DNA from: Neolentinus lepideus HHB14362 ss-1
Taxonomy: Eukaryota; Basidiomycota; Agaricomycetes; Gloeophyllales; Gloeophyllaceae
Reading direction: 5' to 3'
NCBI GenBank assembly: GCA_001632425.1
Contig: KV425578.1
Span: 45,411 to 109,410 of the forward strand
Length of the DNA: 64,000 bases
Under the pieces are notes generated by a model. It did not search any database. It saw only the letters and a program-made list of their open reading frames with translations, and was not told the origin of the DNA. Below, one piece after another: positions 36,311-45,782 of this stretch. Each line of letters opens with the position of its first letter. Within the stretch, counting starts at the first letter, position 1. Position numbers and translations under genes: made by a program.

Positions 36311-37203
36311 ATTTGAAGTAGGGTACGGTGAATAATTCGTCTTGAGTTTTTCACGTCGTTATTAACATCAGCGCCTCGAGGGCATTATTAACACGTGTTA
36401 TTAACAAGGGCGTTACTAACATGTGTAAAATAGTTAATAACAATGTGAAAAATGAAAAGCTTGTTAAAAATACGTTTACATCTGTAATCCTGCCCTAGGA
36501 TTACTACCAATTTCGGACTTTCATTTTACTTTAGACTCCGCTCCCGTTCCTTTCCTTCATTGCGGAGTTTGTATTACCTTAGTTCTTGTTGTCATTGTCT
36601 TAGAGTCTCAGCAATATAGCGTGATCTACGCATTGCTCGTGTGCCTAAGTCTAGTGAGGTCGGCTGGAGAGCTGTCTTACAACATCACCACTCCCAATCC
36701 ACAATGCCTGGTTTTGCCACTGGCCAATGGAGATCTAAGGGAGATGTCTAGAGAACCTTGGGAGAATGCACGTGTTCTCCTGATATTACCCAAAGTCGTG
36801 ATCTCGCATTTTACGCAGTGTGGGGGCTCCCTCAGTGCCTGCTGCTTATCAGTGACCGTAGACATACTGGCAGACTCTAATGAGAGCAAGTCTCTCAGGT
36901 ACACCGAGTTCAGATCAAACCAGAATCTGGCTAGCTGAGCCTTCCTCTGAGGAGAATTCACTGCTTCCTTCATGTAATAGTCCATGGACCACTTGGCAGA
37001 GACCTCATAGACAGACATTGTCTGAGACTCATGACATTGACCTCCAGAGGGAGAGGCAGGACTCCCATACATACAGGAATTTTTAACAATTAATAACAGC
37101 TCTATGTACTGGCCCATCCGGCCATCGTTATTAACACGTTATTAACATGTGTTGATAACAATGTAAATAATACATGAATTATTCCCCGTACCCTAATTTG
37201 AAG
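36311..37203. mobile_element. non-autonomous hAT-like element with 8-bp target duplication
   Basis: The element runs 36319-37195 (877 bp) and is flanked by perfect ATTTGAAG copies at 36311-36318 and 37196-37203. Its ends are inverted repeats: left TAGGGTACGGTGAATAATTC, right (reverse complement) the same with one mismatch. Subterminal TTATTAACA-type motifs recur on both sides (36359-36453 and 37084-37158), as expected for hAT transposase binding. No transposase is encoded. An internal 146-codon minus frame (36677-37117) has no known motif. Part of the interior is CpG-poor. It is inserted in a minisatellite unit. Confidence 0.82.
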
Positions 37204-37535
37204 ATACAGGGGACTACGCGAGACATTTGAAGATACAGGGCACCGCGAGGGAAGGTACAGGGGACTACGCCGCACGAACGAAAGATATCGATACAAGGGA
37301 CTGCGAGGGAAATTTAAAGAAACAGGGGACTGAGAAGGAAAGTGGCTTGTCTACTGAGTCGTATTTAGGAGGCGCTGTATCAAGCCTCGGTGCCTGCTAA
37401 GCCTAGGAATTCAATATTCAGGTGCCGCATCGAGCCTAGTATTGGAGGTGCCACATCGAGCCTAGTACTAGAGGTGCCGTATCGAGCCTAGTATTGGAGG
37501 CGCCGAATCAAGCCTAAGGAGGACCCTGCGAATGG
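37204..37535. repeat. two minisatellites next to the hAT-like element
   Basis: From 37204 to about 37345 a unit like GATACAGGGGACTACGCGAG with ACATTTGAA is repeated three to four times; the hAT-like element split one of these units. From about 37370 to 37535 a unit of roughly 28-30 bp (GAGGTGCCRYATCGAGCCTA plus GTATTG) is repeated about five times. Confidence 0.7.
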
Positions 37536-37794
37536 AAGCGAGTGCATCCTGCGAAAGGAAGAGACTGGACTCTTGAGGGAAATGCACCGGGCTTTACAAA
37601 AGAAACAGACCGCCTGACACGAGCGCTCTCATAAGGATACACTCGAGGGGCACCAGTATTAATTATACGCTGCCAACGTTATCTTATGAACGATAGATAC
37701 AACATTAATTATTATCTGCTTCCTTCCTTCCTTCCTTCCTTTGTTCCTTCGACACACAGGCATTAGTGCGAGATAATATACCTGCCCTCTACGT

Positions 37795-38060
37795 CTCTTC
37801 GTCGTTCTTTGTCGGTAATACAGTCGTTCTTTGTCGGTGTGCGGTCGTTCTTTGTCGGTATGCAGTCGTTCTTTGTCGGTATGCAGTCACTCTGAGTCGG
37901 TATGCAGTCGTTCTTTGGTCGGTGTGCAGTCACTCTGAGTCGAGGGAACGCTTCACTCTTAGTCGACAATACGCTCCACTCTTCGTCGATACGCTGCACT
38001 CTGAGTCGACGATACACACCGTTCACTCTTCTTCGCCAACATTCACTCCTCGTCGATGTA
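37795..38060. repeat. minisatellite downstream of the protoglobin gene
   Basis: A 20-23 bp unit (CAGTCGTTCTTTGTCGGTAT) is repeated at least six times, then grades into CACTCTGAGTCG and CACTCTTAGTCG variants up to about 38060. A (CTTC)n run lies just upstream at 37720-37742. Confidence 0.75.
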
Positions 38061-38110
38061 ATGCCGCGCAAAGAGATCGTTCTGGATCCATAGCACCTGC
38101 ACGCGGGCCG

Positions 38111-39005
38111 TCATTCATCTGCACCAACAAGGAATGCGACACCCACTTTGTTAATCGCTGTGAGGGCGGCGATCTTGTCCGCCATACTGAGCTGCGCGTC
38201 GGGCACGCGGAGGAGGGCGGACTGGAGGATAGATTGGATCCAGCCGAGCGTCAGCGCGCAGTCGCGATCTGCAGTCTCGTGAGCAAGAAGGGGGCCAAGG
38301 GGGGAGGGAGCACACGCACAGGGCACGTTCAGCGGCTTGATCCCCATGGTGCGCTGGTGCTTGAACGGGGACGCGCCGGTGTGCATGATGCCGACCTTGT
38401 CCATGTACGCCCAGGTCTTGCCGGAGGCGTAGTCGGCGGTGAGGACGCGGCGCGCCCAGGACTTCATGAAGACTTTGCGGAACTTGATTTGGGGGCTGTC
38501 GAGCGTGAGGTCTTCGAGGCGGGCGGGGAGGGGGCCGTCGAAGCCCTAGCTTGGTATGAGGAATGGGAAGGGTAAGGGAGGGGAGGGGGCAGCGCACCTG
38601 GTTCCGCGTCATAAACACCTTCTTGGTGACGTCAAACTCGAAGAGCTTCGCGTACATATCGTCGACCATGGCGGGGATGATGTCGTTCACGAAGGGCGCG
38701 GCCTTGGTGATGATGTCCGAGTCGGCGGAGGTGAAGCCGAGGAAGTCGGTGAGGTACGCGACGCGGTCGTCGAGCGAGGCGCGGAGGAGGCGGGGGTCGA
38801 TTTCTTGGGTGAAGATGATGGGGCATTGCGGGGGGGTGTGGTGGGACGTGGGCGGGGAGGAGGCGGAGGAGTGGTCGCCGGTTGCGGTAGAGTGGGAGTG
38901 GGAGGAGGGCGTTCTGGTGCCGTCGGGCGGGTCCTGTAGGGCGAGCGCGGCGTACGGGCACGCAATCTCCTCCGAGGCAGTTACTTTGAGAAACGTCGGT
39001 TCCAT
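38111..39005 (-). CDS. protoglobin-family haem protein
   Basis: This is a single-domain protoglobin-type globin, expected to bind haem and sense or handle O2, NO or CO. The ATG at 39005 opens MEPTFLKVTASEEIACPYAA; a Ser/His/Pro-rich spacer follows, then the domain: IFTQEIDPRLLRASLDDRVA, YLTDFLGFTSADSDIITKAA, MVDDMYAKLFEFDVTKKVFM. An intron leads to GFDGPLPARLEDLTLDSPQI and KFRKVFMKSWARRVLTADYA. The proximal-His candidate is in KVGIMHTGASP. A second intron (donor GTGCCCTG, acceptor CACGAG) leads to DCALTLGWIQSILQSALLR and KIAALTAINKVGVAFLVGAD, stop at 38111-38113. The family is best known from archaea and bacteria but occurs in fungi. Codons are CpG-rich, like those of the aldehyde dehydrogenase. 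It looks intact. Confidence 0.8.
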
Positions 39006-39750
39006 GGCGGGAAGAGTGTAGATGAACAGCTAGGGTGTTGCATCGCAGGGATTTAAAAACGAGAGCTGGCGAAATTTCAAAGGCCATCGGGAGAGTCGGG
39101 TCAGAGGCGACGTCCCCATGGCGGGTGCACTGAGCTGGCCGAGAGCGAGTCGAGAGGCGGCGTAGGGGGGTCTGGATGGCAGTCACAGTTACATCGACCC
39201 ACAGTCGAGACGGTACAGTGCCACAAATAACGCCACATAGACGTGTGGCGTGGCCTCCGTCTAGCCACCCTGTGATACTGTGGGAGCCACTACAGGGAGT
39301 TGGAGCGGTGCGAGATGGGGTGTGGGATAGGCTTTTCAGATGAGGGTGGCGCAGTGTGCATACTTGTGAGAGGTGAGATACAGGATCATCGTTCTTTGGA
39401 TTCACTCGACCGTGTGCAATAGTGTGGACTGCAGGACTGCAGTGTGGTGGGTTACGATGCCACAGCTTCTTCATTGCCTCACATGCATTTTTCATCACGG
39501 AAACCTAGAAACACGCAGGCTGCCGTTCTTCCTCCATTCGCATGCATAGACCGATTTCACCCTTAGCGTCGATGAGTCCCTAAGGATAGCACATATCCTC
39601 AAGTCTGAGTGTGCCACCTGACATTGCATCGAGGGTCTTGATCTAACCTCGCCTGCATGGCATACGCGACGCACTCCCGATGTTCAATAGCCATCCGCAA
39701 TTCACACACGGGGACACGGATCTCAGCTCAACAGGTTTAGGCTGTACGAT
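39006..39750. other. intergenic between the protoglobin and FMO-B
   Basis: No gene is recognised. Long minus frames over 38632-39498 are shadows of the protoglobin exon and its upstream region. Confidence 0.5.
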
Positions 39751-40645
39751 GCCACCGAATACACTCGATCCCTAGCCTCCTTCCGCGTTCGACAAATCCA
39801 GCTTCGAATCTCTGCCATACCCTCCGGAAGCTGTGAATGATTCCACTTTGTCTACCTGGACAGACTGGGAGTCAATGCTCGATCTCACCCGCAAATGGTC
39901 AAACTCCTTTGCACAACTGCACCGTCGCAGCTTCTCTCACTGCTTGCTTTCTGGAGGGATACACTCGCTATGCGCACCTTCCACACGACAGTTTCTCTGT
40001 GCGCGATGGAGTCCAAAAACGCAGATCCAAAGGTCGAAGTATCTTGACGTCCCTCCGCTGGTGCCTCGCGTTGGGATTCACTATGAATCTCTCCGCTTCC
40101 ATACTTTAGTCGGTGAGTTCCACAAGTATGCATTTCTTATATTCAGAATCTGACCATACGTGTGTTTCCATCTACGAAATGACACATATTTGTAGGATCC
40201 CATCAACGTGGCCTGTATACCCTTCGGCTTCCATAATCATTTCAGGACCGATCCTGCGCTGACACGGCTGACTGGCTGGAATCGCATGCTCACAGTTTGG
40301 AGCTTACCGTCTGAGGTCATTGGATGAGTCCGCCAAGAACTGGGTTGTCACGGTCAGACGCACTTTCACTGCCAGCCACTTGGTCTGCGCCATTGGATGC
40401 CAGTATACCTGGGCATGGTGTGCGTGCATTGTATTATCACCATGCGACAGGTCATATTAGGCGCAATCCAAGCGTCGCGTAATGTATTCCTCGCAGCACA
40501 GGGTCGCAGAGGATCATACTGGGAAGAAAGTAGTTGTAGTTGTAGTTATCTGGTGAGTCTCCGGAACGTCTTTTGGCATGACGCAAACAGCGTGAGAATG
40601 GTGTCGGTAAGATTGGATGATAGAGCCTAAGACCAACGATCTTGT

Positions 40646-41212
40646 CCAATACGACCCCCAAGATGGACAGTCCCACAAAAAAGCTGACTAAGCACATGGC
40701 TGATTGGCTGCATGAGAAGAGCTGTCGCCGCTAAGTCCAGTTGCACCCACATGTAGGTTTGAGCTGTTTGTATTTTGACATTAGACACATGTCATACCTT
40801 TAAGCTAGTGAAACTCGAGAAACCCAAAGTAACAACCATCACCCAATTAAAATATATTTGCTTTGATTTTACCCCAGATGTCAATGAAGCGGAGGAGGGA
40901 GGGGGGGGTTCCCGGCCACCACCGTTTGTAGATAAACTGTAAAGCTCATATAAAACTCTTTTACCCAACTCAAGACCCAATGGAAACATACCCATCTGGT
41001 GGGCAGGAGTGGTGCAATAGTTACAAGCACAAAAAGAAAGGAAAATATGCATACATTCGGAGTCAAACCTCCTGCATCGCTAAAACCGAACGAGTTAACC
41101 ACTACACTATATAGAACTTTTGGAGTAAATGGAATCAATATAATATGATGCCCACTCACACTCTGCTTAGTCAGCTTTTTTGTGGGATTGTCTTTCTTGG
41201 GGGTCATATTGG
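40646..41212. mobile_element. 567-bp element with 49-bp terminal inverted repeats
   Basis: Left terminus 40646-40694 and right terminus 41164-41212 are inverted copies matching at 45 of 49 positions. They start CCAATACGACCCCCAAG and share an inner CCCACAAAAAAGCTGACTAA block. No transposase is encoded. The junctions read CCAATA and TATTGG, so a TA target duplication is possible but cannot be separated from the palindromic ends. It interrupts the FMO-B pseudogene. It carries the tRNA-like stretch at 41047-41116. Confidence 0.75.
41047..41116 (-). repeat. tRNA-like (SINE-type) sequence inside the inverted-repeat element
   Basis: On minus, an A-box-like TAGTGTAGTGGTTAA and, 40 bp later, a B-box-like GGTTTGACTCC are in the right order. 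Between them TCGTT/AGCGA can pair around a 7-base loop, like an anticodon arm with GTT at the anticodon place. The T-stem and acceptor stem do not pair well, so this is a tRNA relic or the promoter head of a SINE rather than a working tRNA. Confidence 0.45.
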
Positions 41213-41786
41213 TAGAGACCGATAAGTCTCTTGATGCTGAATTTCAGTCTTCAGCTACCAAAAGGCGAGAGACAGCCTGATCAACCTATGTTCTCCAGTA
41301 CGATCAAGCCCATATGGGATGTCGACGCAGAAGGAGAGTTGAGCGGTGTTTGGCGTCCCCAATCTATGGTGCATGATGGGTAGGTCTCCTTCAGGATAGC
41401 ACTTGTAGTCGTTGACCAATGGGTATGCACAGGTGGCTTGGGACAGTGTCGGGCTTCTTGCCCTCCGTGAGTACAGCCCTTGTACGTTCCCTGTGCTCAA
41501 GCTCTGAATCACTTCAACGCAGAGATCAAAGCCTTGCAAGAAGGCGTATGGAGCGGATCCAGATATTCTGCATAGACTTGCTGCTAGTAGCATGCCAATA
41601 TTGTTATGTTGAAATGGCAGAGTTAGGTCGAAAGTGTTAAGGGCAGTAATTATTCGTGACTCCAGTGTTCATATATAGATCGAACCGTCTGCGTGAGGCA
41701 GGTGCTAAGCTCGTGACCATCCTCTCCAGTGCAAATCCGCCAGCCTGTCTATCGACATTCTGCCCCAATGGCGATACGACAGGGTG

Positions 41787-42308
41787 GTTACGAGTCCAGT
41801 GTTGTACGGTTGGATGACCGGTCGCTAAAGTCGTTTGCACGACCATGGCGGAAAGTCGCCGACCGGCCATTTGTCTGGCAAATGCCCAACTTTCTCACGT
41901 AGATGACATTATTATCAGCCAATCACAATCTAGCTCTGTAGTTTTAGATATCCTCTGATCCATCTATATCGGCTGTATCTGACTCGGCAATGGCCGGAGA
42001 TCCGGCACTAGCACCAGCAGGGCACCTCTCGAGTCTGAGTTGCAAAAGGAGTTTTACTTAATGCAGGTGGAGAAGGAGATTCTGGTGATGACTTTGAGCT
42101 CGATACAAGCACTGAATATATTCTAACATCATAAATGGAGACATTTTTGCTTTATGTTACAACAAGTCCGACGCCACAATCCTATTATAGAAAGGTCGTC
42201 CTCTTCGTGCGAAAGTCGTGCCCAACTTAGGTCGCCGACCAAGGGGGCCAACGACAGGTCGACGACTTCAGCGACTTTCCGCCACCCCGCACAACACTGA
42301 GTTACGAG
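41787..42308. mobile_element. 506-bp hAT-like MITE with 8-bp target duplication
   Basis: The element runs 41795-42300 and is flanked by perfect GTTACGAG copies (41787-41794 and 42301-42308). The ends read TCCAGTGTTGTACGG on the left and, reverse-complemented on the right, TCAGTGTTGTGCGG. Further inside, GTCGCTRAAGTCGT is matched on both sides. CAGTGTTG-like ends with an 8-bp duplication are typical of hAT elements. There is no coding capacity. Confidence 0.75.
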
Positions 42309-42816
42309 CCTAGGCAGGCGCTTCCCCGTGTCGAGTTTTATATCTCTTCTGGAACGGTGTTCAGGGCCGGCTTCCGCCGTTTGTGAAAAACTGGTCGTTA
42401 ACTCTGATGAGGGTATGCATACAGAGCGCTCGGTATTGGTGTGCCTGAATGCGTGTTCTTCATCGCTTTCTAGGCGGAAGTCTCGTTATATTCTCCTCCA
42501 TTGGTCGCGATCTACCTAGCCTGGAGATGCTCAGTTGCAACTTTCAAGTCCGCGCATGGGAAATCCTGCTAATGACGGTTCAATGATCAAGGCGTACGCT
42601 TCCTCTTTAATATTTTACAATCTGTCCACAACAGGTGCGCTGCGTATATCGTGTGGTGATATCTTGTTCGGACACTTTCACTGTCAGAACCCAGACATTC
42701 GCACGCAAGTTACATGTGACGCCTATGAGAAAGGAATCCAGGAAGAGGAGCTGGAGATATATATAAGCACCGAAATATATTGACCAGGCAAAGCGGACAA
42801 GAAGGTCCGTCGTCCG

Positions 42817-42829
42817 TATATATATATAT
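42817..42829 (+). promoter_or_regulatory. TATA-type core promoter of FMO-C
   Basis: A TATATATATATAT run ends 45 bp before the FMO-C ATG, at the same distance as the TATA boxes of FMO-A and FMO-D. A second TATATATAA lies about 110 bp upstream of the ATG. Confidence 0.45.
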
Positions 42830-42873
42830 CTAGTCGTCTGAGCCTTATCTCTGTCAAGTCTGCCAGAGGATCT

Positions 42874-45423
42874 ATGGCGACTACATCAGCATTCATTCAA
42901 GTTCCACCAGTACCTGTACCCGGGATCGACAAGATGGGTATATCGGAGAGGAGCCAAAACCCAACACCGAATGGTGTTCTCTGCGAGCCGTCGCTTCCTA
43001 CTCTTGACAAACTCGGTGTCGAGACTTCCTCCGTGAAGGCAATCAATGCAAGGAAAGTAGCGTCATTGTGGCTCCAAACCTTTGCACACTGCGTTAGCTC
43101 GGCCAACGTACAGGATATTCTTACCCTCTTCCTACATGATTCCTTCTGGAGAGACATCCTCGCTCTTACCTGGGATTTTCGTACTTTCCATGGCTCACCT
43201 AAAATCGAAGAATTCTTGATGGACCGCTTAGTCCTCTCAGGCGCCTCTTCATTCAGACTAAACGAGGATCGAGTTGAGTTAGAGCGCCCGTACCCCGATA
43301 TTGCCTGGATCCAAGCGCTGTTCACATTCGAAACCGCTGTTGGTCTCGCTTCTGGAGTATTCCGGCTGGTCCCCACGCCTCCACTAGGCGCATCAAACCA
43401 GCTTATATGGAAGGCTCACATCATGCTCACCAATTTAGAAGATCTGAAAGGCTATCCGGAACACGTCGGTATTCTTCGCGAACCCAGACCTAATCACGGA
43501 AAGTGGCTTGCACAACGGCAACGAGACATGGAATTTGTCGATCAAGATCCAGCGGTCATCATCGTCGGAGGAGGCCAGAATGGACTAGGTATGGCTGCCA
43601 GGCTCAAGTACCTAGGGATCAATGCCTTAGTAGTCGAGAAGTGTCCTCGAATCGGCGATAATTGGAGGACGCGATACGAAGCGCTGTGCCTTCATGACCC
43701 CATCTGTAAGCATTTCTTGTGATATCGGTGTATATCTACACTAACGAGTCTAGTACAGGGTACGATCATCTGCCTTACATGAAGTATGACTTCGGAGACA
43801 GGAGTATCGTTTCTATTCGCTGATAATGGCGCAGATTCCCGGAAACATGGCCTGTCTTTACTCCTGCGATAAAGCTTGCCGATTGGCTTGAAGCCTACGC
43901 ACATTCTCTGGAGCTCGATGTCTGGACGTCTTCCAATGTCGTTAGGGCGGTGCAAGACGACGTGACGAAGAGATGGACGGTAACGATCGAGCGAGGAGAG
44001 GTTAGATTGGAAAGAACGTTCAAGGTCGATCATTTGATATTCGCGCTGGGATTTGGCGGAGGGTTACCTCGGATGCCCGACTATCCTGGAATGGTGATCA
44101 TTATTCTTATATATCAGTTGGAGAATTGACCCATCCTCTGACTCCTGCTCAGGACGAATTTCAGGGAACAATCATTCACTCGACGCAACACAAAACAGCC
44201 CAGAATAATATCGGGAAGAAGGTAGTTGTTATTGGATCATGCACCTCTGGTGGGAATGACACGAGTATCACTGCGGGTTCAGGATGCTGATTAGACTTTT
44301 CAGGCCACGACATATGCTCTGATCATGTCGACCACGGTGTAGGTATGTCCGATGGTAATTGCCATCCTTGGGACAATATTCAGTATTCAAAGATGTTACG
44401 ATGTTCCAAAGAAGTCCTACGTACGTCATGAGCACAAAGGAGGGCTGGCCGAGGCTTATGAGTGAGTAACTCAAATAACCTTTGCGTTTGGTCATGCATC
44501 GACGTCTCCACAGCCTTATATTCCGAGAACGGCCCTCCCACCGATATTGCTGATAGAATCGACGCGTCCTTTCCTAACGCATTCCTAAAGGTGTTGCATC
44601 CCAGGGCAGTCAAAGAGATAGCGGACGCAGATCGGTACGTAAATAACGCCATTTGTCAGGGTAATCGCCGACTTAGCATTTTTTCGCGAATTGCATTACG
44701 TAGTGAAATGATTGACGGATTGACAAAGAGAGGATTCAAGCTTAACTGGGGCGAGAATGGCTCCGGCGCTATCTACCTCGCATGGACGAAAGCGGGAGGT
44801 TATTACTATGGTGAGCCGTAGCGTGTTCAATGCCTGCTGCTGCGAAACCTAAATTGTTTTCAGACGTGGGAGCGAGTCAAATGATCATTGATGGGCGAAT
44901 AAAGTTGAAGAACGACAGCCTTATCGAGCGATTCACGAAGACCGGTATAAAGTTTGAGGACGGAAGTGAGCTGAAATGTGACGTGGTCATATTTGCGACG
45001 GGGTAAGCCCTATTACCTTACATCGGTCTGCCACAGAGCTCACGTTCGATTTCAAAGCTTCGGCGATGAGAGAGATGCCGTCATAAAAGTCCTTGGCAGT
45101 GATTTCGCAGAAAAGCTAAAGCCTCTATGGGGTCTCGATGATGAGGGTGAGATCAGAGGCGCATGGAGAGATATTGGAGTACCGCACTTGTGGTATATGA
45201 TAGGTATATGCTCTTCAAATACAATTGCACCATGGTCCTCACATCTGACCCCCTTGTTCGTCGTATATAGGTAACCTCATGTTCTGTCGCTTTCATTCCA
45301 AGCATATGGCGCTTCGTAAGTCACGTTTGCATAACGCGGCGATGCTCAACGTGCCAAACTTTCTTATCAGAAATCAAAGCCATTCAAGAGGGGATCTGGG
45401 ATGGTACGAGATACAGCACATGA
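42874..45423 (+). CDS. FMO-C: flavin-containing monooxygenase
   Basis: This is a paralogue of FMO-A and FMO-D. The start [20 protein letters not shown] is at 42874. The NTF2-like lead ([37 protein letters not shown]) precedes the FAD motif [20 protein letters not shown] and [18 protein letters not shown]. After introns come [20 protein letters not shown], the FMO-type [12 protein letters not shown], the NADPH motif [57 protein letters not shown] and VVIFATG. The C-terminus ([28 protein letters not shown]) ends at TGA 45421-45423. At least nine short introns splice in frame, and no broken exon was found. In the FAD motif GGGQNG replaces the usual GGGxSG or GAGxAG. The substrate is unknown. Confidence 0.87.
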
Positions 45424-45782
45424 TGGACGCGCACGTGGACACGAATCATTTATTTTACGTGAAAAGTTAAAACGTAGACATGAGCCGAAAATATTGCAAG
45501 GGCATGAACAGTTCCAGGTTGTACGATTCCATTCGTTCAATTGTTCGATTTCACCTTCTGGACCCTGCCGGCCTTTGTGACTGCTGACCTTGGAAAACCC
45601 AGAATCACCGGCATGTCCGGACCGACCTTCCACTCGGCAGGAAGTCCCGGCCAAAGTGACAACTTCGTTTTATTTACATTACATGTCGAGCTTGAGCTTG
45701 AAACCGAGCAACTGCCCCTACTCCCTTGTCACTTCTAAGCTTCCGGCCAGGTCTTGTATCATAAACTAACGACTTTTGCGCC
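45424..45782. other. intergenic between FMO-C and the carrier
   Basis: This 359-bp spacer between two same-strand genes holds the FMO-C 3' flank and the carrier promoter. Nothing else was recognised. Confidence 0.5.

Larger units (their letters stand above)
39751..41575 (+). pseudogene. FMO-B: degenerate copy of FMO-A
   Basis: Pieces in FMO-A order but in several frames are visible. An N-terminal fragment (FDKSSFESLPYPPEAVN) lacks the residues present in FMO-A between DKSS and FESLPY. It is followed by RKWSNSFAQLH, a large internal deletion to KYLDVPPLV and HYESLRFHTLVG, then KNWVVTVR. Near 40490-40545 a GKKVVVV-like stretch is frameshifted. Intron sequence also matches FMO-A up to TAGAGCCTAAGACCAA (40622-40637). 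The 567-bp inverted-repeat element follows, then YDKSL and a C-terminus EIKALQEGVWSGSRYSA ending in TAG at 41573-41575. Roughly 575 bp of the FMO-A equivalent are missing at the insertion. Homology continues about 100 bp past the stop. The intron similarity shows a DNA-level duplication in inverted orientation relative to FMO-A. Confidence 0.85.

Noticed and set aside
36677..37117. 146-codon minus frame inside the hAT-like element, considered as a transposase remnant
   Set aside because: No DDE or hATC motif is visible, and the element length fits a non-autonomous copy.
37795..38060. Tandem repeats considered as a CRISPR array
   Set aside because: There are no unique spacers of constant length; units abut and grade into each other, and the genome is eukaryotic.
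38632..39498. 288-codon minus frame rich in Arg and Pro
   Set aside because: It is a frame shadow of the GC-rich protoglobin exon and its promoter, with no domain.
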